Counted from the first letter of the stretch, positions 1-6,637 are shown. The stretch is DNA of 7,977 nucleotides from Clostridiales bacterium (GCA_012800685.1 JAAZIT010000043.1:1-7977); one strand, 5' to 3'. Notes: generated from the letters alone by a model not told the origin. Made by a program: numbers and translations.

Positions 1-1883
1 CCTAAGCACACCATTACAGCAATAAACAAGTTTATTTCAAAAATGTTCATTACATAAGCACATAGAAAAAAGCATATTAATGTTGTTAGCAATATGGATA
101 TAATTAGTTCTCCATATCGTGATAAAAATGAATACCCCAAAATCTTTTTTATGCAAAACTCTTCTTGCTTTAATGTGAATTCTAACTTAACTGAAAAAGA
201 GATAATTAGGATTTCCAAAACAATCAACAGTATAGAAAAAGCTCCAAGATATAGGTCTGATGTTCTATAAATCTTCCAATAATGATTGTACGAATCATAG
301 CAGTTGGTATAAGAATATGATATTACGTCATATTTTTCAACAATTTCGTTGATAAGTTTATCATCTATTTTCATAAGATAACTGCGACTTGACTGGCTGG
401 ATACGGTCTCTGCATCCCATTGGTTTTCTGGAATAGTTGTGACAAAAATAGGGATGTTGTTAACAAAGTCAAACCCAGAGAATTCTCCTGATGCGGTGGC
501 GAAAATCGAGTAGTTTTCACTGGCATAGAAAAACTGAACATTATTTGTATTATATTTTTCTTTCTCATATCCACCATTTACATTATCAATAAAGCCTTCT
601 GTTGTACCTGAATAATTTGGTGGAATGATAACTAGAATATCTTCTGTTATTTTTAAATCCGAGATCTCTGGAATAGCCTCTCGTATGTATTCAAGAGCAT
701 TGCTGTTGGCTTCAATACAATAGGTTTCACCATTTTTATCGGCATCGGATTTTACACCATAACTGTAATATGTATAGTTGAGAGATATTGGCTGGCATTG
801 ATCATAATAGTCCAGAGCGATTTGCACGTTAGTCGGCACATCAGAAGATAAGAGAATATCAGCTTCATTTTCGCTCATAAAATTGCAGAAGCTGTGTTCT
901 TTATGCCCCAAGAAGAAGTCATTTAACTTTATATATTTTAAAGAACTCATGTAAAAGGTTATGAACAGCGTTATTACGGATACCACAAGGCATGAAATTA
1001 AAATCTTCACACCTCTATTGACAGCCAATGTTTTTGCTGCTTGATTTTTACCTTTAAGGACTTCAATAGGCTTTGCCAAAAGCAGTGATAAGTACGCTAA
1101 AAGCACCGATACCACTATTGCAGCATATAGCAATAATATTTGATACTTCATAAACATAATGTTGTTAAGAGGTGAAATTATTGCCGTTTCAAAAGCGATA
1201 ATAGCTCCGTATATTATAATGTCCTTTAAGAAAAATCTTGTTATCATGCCAAAACAGCTATTGCCTAGAGTATATTGTACTATATAGTCCTTTTTCTTAA
1301 ATTCAATGTCGGCTATTGTGAACATAATAATAGCTAAAAGGGCAGCTAGAAAAATCACATATACTATAATATTAAGATAATTTTCTTGTGGTTCTTTATA
1401 ATAATCTTCGCTTAAATAATCGTCTAATATTGCTCTAGCCGAACTGATATTTTCTTCACTACCAATAAAGGTTAATGAAAAATACCTGACTGCTTGAAGC
1501 TCGGACATAGGCTTAAATACATAGTCCACTTGCCCCATAATAAAACTTTTATATTCAGTTTTGTTATCCAAGCTATTAAGAAGTATTTTCTTAGCATCAT
1601 TTGTGTAATATATATAATTTATCTCATGAATTTCGCTTTCGCCATCTTCGTGCTTAAAGAAAATACTAACATTGTTTTCTTTAGATACATTATTTATAAT
1701 ATTAATAATCGAAGATAGCCCTTCTGGGCCATCTTCGATTTCTAATAAATCAACGTCGTATGAGCAGTGTGTACCTGCTTCACTAACAATGTTTGAAGCG
1801 TTATATGCACGGGTTTCACCAGCTATAAATAGTGCGATGAATAATATAAAGAATGAAAATATGTACTTAGCCTTGCTTGTCAT
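1..1883 (-). CDS. Bacteriocin-associated FtsX-like integral membrane protein (DUF1430-type), 3' end outside the window
   Basis: The frame stays open from the ATG at 1883 to the left edge, about 627 codons, so the C-terminus is missing. A hydrophobic segment lies near residues 8-21, followed by an extracytoplasmic stretch to about 168. Membrane segments are seen near 171-191, 221-236, 248-270 and 292-312. A large polar domain spans about 313-543, and further membrane segments lie near 545-565 and 591-613. After the first and last membrane segments come matching cytoplasmic-type stretches, YIVQYTLGNS (about 200-209) and CIKKILGYSF (about 577-586), resembling the coupling motif of FtsX/MacB permeases. 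This duplicated layout fits the 7TM 'bacteriocin-associated integral membrane protein' family found beside lactococcin 972-like genes, which works with an ABC ATPase in export or immunity. The ATG overlaps the stop of the upstream gene (ATGA) and GAGGAAG lies 7 bases before it, so translation is probably coupled. Family assignment is by recall, without a search. Confidence 0.82.
   Translation of the reverse strand, partial: MTSKAKYIFSFFILFIALFIAGETRAYNASNIVSEAGTHCSYDVDLLEIEDGPEGLSSIINIINNVSKENNVSIFFKHEDGESEIHEINYIYYTNDAKKILLNSLDNKTEYKSFIMGQVDYVFKPMSELQAVRYFSLTFIGSEENISSARAILDDYLSEDYYKEPQENYLNIIVYVIFLAALLAIIMFTIADIEFKKKDYIVQYTLGNSCFGMITRFFLKDIIIYGAIIAFETAIISPLNNIMFMKYQILLLYAAIVVSVLLAYLSLLLAKPIEVLKGKNQAAKTLAVNRGVKILISCLVVSVITLFITFYMSSLKYIKLNDFFLGHKEHSFCNFMSENEADILLSSDVPTNVQIALDYYDQCQPISLNYTYYSYGVKSDADKNGETYCIEANSNALEYIREAIPEISDLKITEDILVIIPPNYSGTTEGFIDNVNGGYEKEKYNTNNVQFFYASENYSIFATASGEFSGFDFVNNIPIFVTTIPENQWDAETVSSQSSRSYLMKIDDKLINEIVEKYDVISYSYTNCYDSYNHYWKIYRTSDLYLGAFSILLIVLEILIISFSVKLEFTLKQEEFCIKKILGYSFLSRYGELIISILLTTLICFFLCAYVMNIFEINLFIAVMVCL
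1707..1740 (-). promoter_or_regulatory. Strong intragenic stem-loop in the permease gene
   Basis: Ten bases (AATCGAAGAT) pair with ATCTTCGATT, then one G·U pair, then GCCC/GGGC, closed by a four-base AGAA loop as read on the minus strand. The odd pair is a wobble only in the minus-strand (mRNA) sense; on the plus strand it is an A/C mismatch. It covers about codons 49-59 of the permease. No U-run follows, so it is not a classical terminator. It could slow or protect the message, or set permease dose relative to the upstream genes. The structure is read directly; the role is inference. Confidence 0.55.
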
Positions 1884-2470
1884 CGAAACACTTCCTCACC
1901 ATAAATCTCTTTACAGCTTTCATAAAGCTCTAAGCATTCATCATAGAATTTTCTATAAGACGTTTTATCTCCAGATATAAATTCTAGATCTGTATTTACA
2001 AGAAAAGCATAAGTAACAACACCTTCTGAATTGAATTCAATCATAGTTTCGCCATCTATTTCAGAAATCTCAGCAGGTTTAGCTTTAGTATAATCACTTA
2101 CAATAAACATAGCACATGATTTACTGCTAATAAGGTGTGGTGTATAAGTAACTTGAAAGGTATAGTCCGTAACATAACTTCCGTCTTCTAATGTTTTTGT
2201 ACTTGTAATTGCCTGATAATCACCTTGAAACCATAAAAATAAAGGAACTTGGCAATAATATCCGTTGAAAGTTTCGGGATCATCATATGAATAATAAGTC
2301 ATTCCGTCACTGCTATATGATGAAAAATCCCCAAGATTATTTATTGCTGGCTTGTAACATTTATTATAATAAATAAACCATACGATTGTAGTACCCACAA
2401 GTGCGAATACAGCGATTATAAATAGAATTATAAGAGCCTTAAGATATTTTGATTTGATTTTTTTAAGCAT
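1880..2470 (-). CDS. Single-pass membrane-anchored protein of unknown function in the bacteriocin operon
   Basis: I do not recognise this 196-residue protein. It has a lysine-rich N-terminus (MLKKIKSKYLK), one strongly hydrophobic segment at about residues 12-35, and then a polar, tyrosine-rich domain of about 160 residues that should lie outside the membrane by the positive-inside rule. Five cysteines (38, 73, 119, 179, 186) could form disulfides. The C-terminus is acidic and probably helical. The ATG has AAGGGTG five bases upstream. The gene begins 34 bases after the small secreted-protein gene and its TGA overlaps the permease ATG, so the three genes form one transcript. Position suggests a role in immunity to, or processing and export of, the bacteriocin, but no sequence motif proves this. 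A lipobox is absent, so it is not a lipoprotein. Confidence 0.8.
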   Translation of the reverse strand: MLKKIKSKYLKALIILFIIAVFALVGTTIVWFIYYNKCYKPAINNLGDFSSYSSDGMTYYSYDDPETFNGYYCQVPLFLWFQGDYQAITSTKTLEDGSYVTDYTFQVTYTPHLISSKSCAMFIVSDYTKAKPAEISEIDGETMIEFNSEGVVTYAFLVNTDLEFISGDKTSYRKFYDECLELYESCKEIYGEEVFR

Positions 2471-2504
2471 TTTATCACCCTTTTAAAGTAGAATTTGTTT
2501 TTAA

Positions 2505-2935
2505 CTAATTATAAGCCATGCCGGAAAATGTTGCTTTTCCTATATCCCCATTATCACCTGATAGCTTAGCCCATTTAGTGATTGCTGACACACCGCTCTT
2601 TATCTCAGCAGTATAAAGATGATCTTCTCCTGTTGACACTATTGCTTTATGTCCATAGCCAACATCAACCCTAGCCCTCACATAATCTTTTGTGAAAATA
2701 TTGTAATTCATTGCCGCATAAACTGAGCCAAATTCAGCATTTTGATGCTCAAATTTGGCAACTAGAGTAAATTTGCTTTTGCTCTTGAATCCACCCTTTC
2801 CATTGCTAAAATATGAATCTGTTCTACAATTTTGGACAGTCTTTGTTGCTACAATCGCTGCACCTGCGCTCGTAGCTGTGCTGTAGCCATTATAACTGTT
2901 GCTGTAACTGCTGCCATTAGTTTTTTGAATTTCAT
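2505..2935 (-). pseudogene. Small secreted protein, lactococcin 972-like bacteriocin candidate, reading frame broken
   Basis: A consensus GGGAGG lies 7 bases before the ATG at 2935. That frame encodes a signal-peptide-like start, MKFKKLMAAVTATVIMATA, then runs into TAG at 2851-2849 after 28 codons. The rest of the protein lies in the frame one base earlier, which is open from 2954 to the stop at 2507-2505 and has no ATG, GTG or TTG before 2711. Joining the frames near 2880-2870, within GCTACAGCACAGCTACG, gives a protein of about 142-143 residues: a signal peptide with a cleavage-like TATSA, then a beta-rich, glycine- and aromatic-containing mature part. The C-terminus (HKAIVS, KWAKLS, GKATFS) resembles, by memory, the WAKAT...KASF end of lactococcin 972. 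The mature part would be longer than lactococcin 972. The neighbouring DUF1430-type permease supports a bacteriocin role. The break may be a real mutation, a sequencing indel or recoding; the last is least likely because no good slippery site is seen. Confidence 0.6.
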
Positions 2936-2960
2936 TGAAATTCCTCCCATATAATTATTT

Positions 2961-2997
2961 AGAACCACAAATATATTGATTTATGATATGTGGTTCT
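2961..2997 (-). promoter_or_regulatory. Leader hairpin of the bacteriocin operon
   Basis: AGAACCACA pairs perfectly with TGTGGTTCT across a 19-base AT-rich loop. In the minus-strand transcript it would lie close to the 5' end predicted from the nearer promoter and about 13 bases before the GGGAGG ribosome binding site. It could stabilise the message or control ribosome access. Read on the plus strand it is followed by a T-rich run, so it could also stop antisense transcription, but no plus-strand gene leads into it. Confidence 0.5.
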
Positions 2998-3007
2998 TTT
3001 TAATTTT

Positions 3008-3037
3008 ACTATAATATATCATAAATTACAATATCAA
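3008..3037 (-). promoter_or_regulatory. Candidate promoter of the bacteriocin operon
   Basis: On the minus strand the -35 element is TTGATA (3037-3032) and the -10 is TATAGT (3013-3008), separated by 18 bases. Transcription would start near 3001, giving a leader of about 66 bases that begins with the hairpin. The spacing is one base over optimum. Confidence 0.5.
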
Positions 3038-3038
3038 T

Positions 3039-3067
3039 ACTATACAACAACATATGTTGTTCTGTGT
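3039..3067 (-). promoter_or_regulatory. Alternative upstream promoter with a poor -35
   Basis: A second TATAGT (3044-3039, minus strand) lies closer to the LytTR-like repeats. The expected -35 position (3067-3062) reads ACACAG, far from consensus, as is common for activator-dependent promoters. The perfect palindrome 3046-3061 fills the spacer, so a bound protein there would block it. It is offered as an alternative to the promoter at 3008-3037. Confidence 0.3.
3046..3061. promoter_or_regulatory. Perfect 16-bp palindrome, operator candidate
   Basis: AACAACATATGTTGTT is a perfect inverted repeat without spacer, 8 bases upstream of the -35 at 3037. On the minus strand the sequence AGAACAACATAT begins here, and a near copy, AGAACCACATAT, recurs in the leader hairpin (2997-2986). 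A dimeric regulator recognising this half-site is a reasonable inference. Confidence 0.45.
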
Positions 3068-3072
3068 TAGTT

Positions 3073-3111
3073 ATGACTATCAAACGTCATATTATGACTA
3101 AGAACCGTCAT
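3073..3111 (-). promoter_or_regulatory. Paired direct repeats with 21-bp period, LytTR-type regulator site candidate
   Basis: Two 18-bp units, ATGACGGTTCTTAGTCAT (3111-3094) and ATGACGTTTGATAGTCAT (3090-3073), match at 15 of 18 positions and start exactly 21 bases apart. LytTR response regulators (AgrA, PlnC, ComE, BlpR) typically bind 9-bp repeats separated by 12 bp, which is also a 21-bp period, and the PlnC box (TACGTTAAT) resembles GACGTTTGA here. Each unit is also an inverted repeat (ATGAC-N8-GTCAT), so a different dimeric regulator is possible. The site lies upstream of the bacteriocin promoter(s). No regulator gene is present in the window. Confidence 0.5.
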
Positions 3112-3132
3112 ATTTGATTAATGTGGCACTAT

Positions 3133-3169
3133 AAAACACCCACAACTCTCTATGTGAGAATTGTGGGTG
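3133..3169 (-). terminator. Intrinsic terminator of prfC
   Basis: On the minus strand CACCCACAATTCTC pairs with GAGAGTTGTGGGTG around a five-base loop and is followed by TTTT (3136-3133). One U·G wobble makes the stem continuous in this sense, whereas the plus-strand reading has an A/C mismatch and is followed by A's. It lies about 60 bases after the prfC stop and separates prfC from the bacteriocin promoter. Confidence 0.8.
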
Positions 3170-3229
3170 AAAAATTTATAAATATAGTTAATATTTTTTA
3201 TAAGAAAGTATAATAATACAAAGTAAAAA

Positions 3230-4834
3230 CTAAATATCCCCTTGATTAAATTCTGAAAGAATTAGCCCCTCATTACGCTCTAATGCCCAACGAATATTCC
3301 ACTCACTAGTGAAAAGGAGCAGATAGTTTCCCGAAAAATCTTCAACAAGCTTTGTGTCCGAGCTAATTTTTAATTCTTTTGGGTCTATATCCTTGTTTTC
3401 AATCCATCTTATATAAGAGAATGGGAGTCCCTCTTTAACTAGTTCAACATTGTACTCGTTTCTCATTCTATAATCAAATACATCAAACTGAAGTACACCA
3501 ACAACACCTACGTAAACCTCTTCCATACCAGTGTCAGGCTCACGGAAAATTTGAATTGCACCCTCTTGTGCAATTTGGGTTACGCCCTTAACAAACTGCT
3601 TTCTTTTCATGGTGTCTTTAGCATAAACACGTTCAAAATGCTCTGGAGCAAAGGTTGGAATACTTGCAAATTCGAATTTGCATGAAGGGGAGCATACAGT
3701 GTCACCAATTGAAAAAATACCTGGATCAAATACACCAATAATGTCACCTGCGTATGCCTCGCTAATTATTTCACGTTCCTGTGCCATGATTTGCTGTGGT
3801 TGTGAAAGTCTTAGCTTTTTGTTTCCTTGAACATGAAATACCTCCATGTCCTTGTCAAACTTGCCTGAGCATATTCTAAGAAATGTAATTCTATCACGGT
3901 GTGCTTTGTTCATGTTAGCTTGAATTTTAAATACAAATGCAGAAAATTTATCATCAAATGGGTCAATTGGACCTTGACTTGAATTTCTTCCTAGTGGAGA
4001 AGTAGTCATTTTTAAAAAGTTCTCAAGAAAAGGCTCAACACCAAAGTTTGTTAGAGCAGAGCCAAAGAAAACTGGTGAAAGTAAACCGCAATTTACGGCT
4101 TCCATGTCAAATTCGTCACTTGCTCCGTCAAGAAGTTCAATGTCGTCCATTAGGTTTGAGTGGTTTTCACTGCCGATTAAGTTAGCTAAAGAAGAGTCAG
4201 ATAAATCTACCTCAGTTGCAGCGACCTGATGACTTCCGCCTGTTGCAGCAAAGGACATAATGTGCCTGTTATGTCTATCGTAAACACCCTTGAATTCTTT
4301 ACCACAGCCAATAGGCCAGTTAACAGGATATGTGGCAATGCCAAGCTCCTGCTCAATCTGGTCAAGAAGCTCGAATGGGTTTCTAGCCTCACGGTCTAGC
4401 TTATTTATAAAGGTAAAAATAGGAATCTTTCTCATAACGCAAACCTTAAAAAGCTTCCTGGTTTGGTTTTCAACACCCTTTGATGCATCAATAACCATTA
4501 CTGCTGAGTCGGCTGCCATAAGAGTACGGTATGTGTCCTCAGAGAAGTCTTGATGCCCTGGTGTGTCAAGAATGTTTATGCAATAATCCTCATACTGAAA
4601 CTGCATAACTGATGAGGTTACTGAAATACCCCTTTGCTTTTCAATTTCCATCCAGTCGGATGTTGCGTGTCTAGCAGACTTTTTTCCTTTAACTGCTCCA
4701 GCCTGTGCAATAGCTCCTCCATAAAGTAAAAACTTTTCTGTTAGAGTTGTCTTACCTGCGTCAGGGTGTGAGATGATTGCAAAAGTACGTCTGCGCTTAA
4801 TTTCCTGTTCTAAATTACGGCTTAAATCGCTCAA
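3230..4834 (-). CDS. prfC: Peptide chain release factor 3 (RF3), translational GTPase
   Basis: RF3 is a cytoplasmic GTPase that removes RF1/RF2 from the ribosome after peptide release. The GTPase motifs are plain (numbering from the TTG start): P-loop SHPDAGKTT at 22-30, the switch I region with RGISVTSS at 68-75, DTPGHQDF at 90-97 and NKLD at 144-147. Domain II follows (FKIQANMNKAHRDR, with AGDIIGVFDPG downstream), then a C-terminal domain containing VGVLQFDVF. The frame is open from an ATG at 4879, but TTG at 4834 is the better start: it has GGAG at 4846-4843, gives MSDLSRNLEQEI as in other RF3 proteins, and yields about 534 residues, near the usual 525-530. The ATG at 4879 lies between the -35 and -10 of the promoter, so it would not be transcribed. 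It is a single gene, divergent from lysA and closed by its own terminator. Confidence 0.95.
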   Translation of the reverse strand: MSDLSRNLEQEIKRRRTFAIISHPDAGKTTLTEKFLLYGGAIAQAGAVKGKKSARHATSDWMEIEKQRGISVTSSVMQFQYEDYCINILDTPGHQDFSEDTYRTLMAADSAVMVIDASKGVENQTRKLFKVCVMRKIPIFTFINKLDREARNPFELLDQIEQELGIATYPVNWPIGCGKEFKGVYDRHNRHIMSFAATGGSHQVAATEVDLSDSSLANLIGSENHSNLMDDIELLDGASDEFDMEAVNCGLLSPVFFGSALTNFGVEPFLENFLKMTTSPLGRNSSQGPIDPFDDKFSAFVFKIQANMNKAHRDRITFLRICSGKFDKDMEVFHVQGNKKLRLSQPQQIMAQEREIISEAYAGDIIGVFDPGIFSIGDTVCSPSCKFEFASIPTFAPEHFERVYAKDTMKRKQFVKGVTQIAQEGAIQIFREPDTGMEEVYVGVVGVLQFDVFDYRMRNEYNVELVKEGLPFSYIRWIENKDIDPKELKISSDTKLVEDFSGNYLLLFTSEWNIRWALERNEGLILSEFNQGDI

Positions 4835-4870
4835 AATATTCTCTCCAATAACTTTTAATTTAACTAAGTA

Positions 4871-4899
4871 ATTATACAATATAACCTTGAAAAAAGCAA
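4871..4899 (-). promoter_or_regulatory. prfC promoter
   Basis: On the minus strand -35 TTGCTT (4899-4894) and a perfect -10 TATAAT (4876-4871) are 17 bases apart. Transcription would start near 4864, about 30 bases before the TTG start codon. Confidence 0.75.
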
Positions 4900-4956
4900 T
4901 AGATAAAATAACAATCTATACATATGCTATATAAACAGTATGTTCATAAAAAAGTA

Positions 4957-4985
4957 TTGACTAAATTTAATAAAAATGGTATTAT
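4957..4985 (+). promoter_or_regulatory. lysA promoter with extended -10
   Basis: TTGACT (4957-4962), a 17-base spacer and TATTAT (4980-4985) preceded by TGG form a sigma-A type promoter. The start would be near 4992, giving a leader of about 42 bases. The leader contains a short hairpin (AGTATT/AATACT, 4991-5007). It is far too short to hold a lysine riboswitch. Confidence 0.75.
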
Positions 4986-5033
4986 TAAAAAGTATTTTTA
5001 GAATACTATAACTGTGAAAGGCTTGAAAAAACC

Positions 5034-6284
5034 ATGAAAACACCATTTATTACAAAAAAACAGGCTGAAGAAATAATTAAAAAATATCCTACTCCTTTCC
5101 ACCTATATGATGAAAAGGGAATTCGTGAGAATGCTAGAAAATTAAACAAGGCTTTTTCATGGAATAAGGGATTTAAAGAATATTTTGCCGTTAAGGCAAC
5201 ACCAAACCCTTATATACTAAAAATTCTGCAAGAAGAAGGCTGTGGCGTGGATTGCTCGTCATTAACTGAGCTTATGCTGTCGGACGCTTGCGGTTTTAAA
5301 AAACATGATATAATGTTTTCATCAAACGTTACTCCTGAAGAGGATATGAAGCTTGCTAAAGAGCGAGGGGCTATTATTAATCTTGATGATTTTACACATA
5401 TTCAATGGCTAGACGAGCTTTGTGGAACTCCAGAAACAATTTGTTGCCGTTTTAATCCAGGTGGACATTTTGAAATTGAAAATCAAATTATGGACAACCC
5501 TGGTGAAGCTAAATATGGTTTTACAAAAGACCAGCTTTTTGACGGATATAAGCTTCTTATGGAAAAGGGAGCAAAAAACTTTGGTATTCATGCGTTTTTG
5601 GCATCTAATACAACTACAAATGATTATTACCCAAATCTAGCTAGAATTTTATTTAAGCTTGCTGTCGACCTTAAAAACGAAACAGGTGCAAATATTAAGT
5701 TTATTAATCTTTCTGGTGGAGTGGGAGTTAATTATCTTCCAGAAGGACCTCAAAACGATATTCTTGCAATTGGCGACGGAGTAAGGAAAGCGTTTGAAGA
5801 TATTCTTGTGCCAAATGGCATGGGTGATATAGCTATTTTTACCGAGTTAGGAAGATTTATGCTTGCACCATATGGACATCTTGTAACAAAGGTTCTTCAC
5901 GAAAAGCATACCTATAAGGAATATATCGGCGTTGATGCCTGTGCAGCAGACCTTATGAGACCAGCAATGTATGGTGCATATCATCATATTACAGTTTTAG
6001 GTAAAGAAAATGATCCTTGGGATTATAAATATGATATTACAGGTGGACTGTGCGAGAATAATGATAAGTTTGCTATTGATAGAATGATGCCAAAGATTAA
6101 GATTGACGATATTTTGGTTATTCATGACTCAGGTGCTCATGGATATTCACTAGGATACAATTACAACGGAAAGCTTAGATCTGCTGAAATATTACTAAAG
6201 GAAGACGGAGGCAACCAGCTTATCCGTCGTGCAGAAACCCCTAAAGACTATTTTGCAACCTTTGATTTTACAGATATATTTTAA
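5034..6284 (+). CDS. lysA: Diaminopimelate decarboxylase (PLP-dependent, fold type III)
   Basis: The enzyme removes CO2 from meso-diaminopimelate to give L-lysine, the last step of bacterial lysine synthesis, in the cytoplasm. The 416 residues match the usual length of about 420. An alanine-racemase-like barrel holds the PLP lysine in YFAVKATPNP (K54), HAFLASNT with H186, the glycine-rich phosphate loop SGGVGV (227-232) and ELGR (271-274). The C-terminal domain has the conserved MRPAMYGAYHHI (308-319) and the active-site Cys-Glu pair in GGLCENNDKFA (C340, E341), then GYNYNGKLRS. ELGR replaces the common EPGR; the Arg is kept. The ribosome site is poor (GAAAGG about 12 bases before the ATG). 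It has its own promoter and terminator, so it is probably monocistronic. Other group IV decarboxylases are possible but the Cys-Glu and MRPAMYGAYHH context favours LysA. Confidence 0.93.
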   Translation: MKTPFITKKQAEEIIKKYPTPFHLYDEKGIRENARKLNKAFSWNKGFKEYFAVKATPNPYILKILQEEGCGVDCSSLTELMLSDACGFKKHDIMFSSNVTPEEDMKLAKERGAIINLDDFTHIQWLDELCGTPETICCRFNPGGHFEIENQIMDNPGEAKYGFTKDQLFDGYKLLMEKGAKNFGIHAFLASNTTTNDYYPNLARILFKLAVDLKNETGANIKFINLSGGVGVNYLPEGPQNDILAIGDGVRKAFEDILVPNGMGDIAIFTELGRFMLAPYGHLVTKVLHEKHTYKEYIGVDACAADLMRPAMYGAYHHITVLGKENDPWDYKYDITGGLCENNDKFAIDRMMPKIKIDDILVIHDSGAHGYSLGYNYNGKLRSAEILLKEDGGNQLIRRAETPKDYFATFDFTDIF

Positions 6285-6304
6285 AAATAACTTATTGATT
6301 AAAT

Positions 6305-6341
6305 AAACGACTAATCTTTTTTGATTAGTCGTTTTTGTTTT
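6305..6341 (+). terminator. Intrinsic terminator of lysA
   Basis: AAACGACTAATC pairs perfectly with GATTAGTCGTTT around a T6 loop and runs into TTTTTGTTTT. It starts about 20 bases after the lysA stop. The 12-bp stem is also symmetrical on the minus strand, with A's upstream, so it may work both ways. Confidence 0.92.
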
Positions 6342-6364
6342 ATATTAATTTAAGTTTTGTACTG

Positions 6365-6388
6365 ACAAATATTAATAGTAGTATTTGT
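6365..6388. repeat. Short inverted repeat between lysA and cas3
   Basis: ACAAATATTA pairs with TAGTATTTGT (one wobble) around an ATAG loop. No T-run follows on either side. Its role is unknown. Confidence 0.35.
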
Positions 6389-6630
6389 TAGAGCTAAAAG
6401 AATTGGTAGGTAAGATTAAATAATTATAAAGTAATTAAAAGTTTTTGAAATAAGCATTAACCTTTTACAATTACATTTATATTATTAATTAGACAAAAAG
6501 TTGCTTAGGAAAAGGCTTTTAAAGACTTTTTTTGTTAAATGTTTACTTGTAAATAGTATAATAGCTAAAAATCTGTTGTTTTATAAGGAAATATTAAAAA
6601 AGCCCCAACCACATTTAAATTGTAGTATTT

Positions 6631-6637
6631 TGTCGAA
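6631..6637 (+). promoter_or_regulatory. Spo0A-box match
   Basis: TGTCGAA, in the context TTTTGTCGAAAAA, equals the Spo0A consensus TGNCGAA. It lies 66 bases upstream of the cas3 -35. A seven-base match can arise by chance, and whether this organism makes Spo0A cannot be seen here. Confidence 0.3.

Noticed and set aside
371..577. Minus-strand open frame of 68 codons
   Set aside because: It lies within the long open frame of the permease on the same strand in another phase and has no ribosome site or family features.
1494..1980. Two plus-strand open frames (1494-1718 and 1672-1980)
   Set aside because: They are antisense to the permease and to the end of the 196-residue gene, both of which have good ribosome sites and credible proteins.
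2505..2711. A free-standing 68-codon gene starting at the ATG at 2711
   Set aside because: No Shine-Dalgarno sequence precedes it and the coding-like frame continues well upstream, so it is the tail of the frameshifted precursor.
4207..4553. Small open frames on both strands within prfC
   Set aside because: They overlap the conserved RF3 coding sequence and have no supporting signals.
4986..5033. Lysine riboswitch (L-box) before lysA
   Set aside because: The leader is only about 42 bases and has just one small hairpin; an L-box needs well over 150 bases.
5409..5640. Small open frames on both strands within lysA
   Set aside because: They are shadows of a clearly conserved enzyme gene.
6495..6536. 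Second terminator (ACAAAAAGT with ACTTTTTTTGT)
   Set aside because: The stem needs two bulged T's and a loop of more than 20 bases, and the lysA terminator already serves this gene.
6532..6562. Promoter around TATAAT at 6557
   Set aside because: The -10 is perfect but the only -35-like element is 19 bases away and weak; the promoter at 6704-6732 is much better for cas3.
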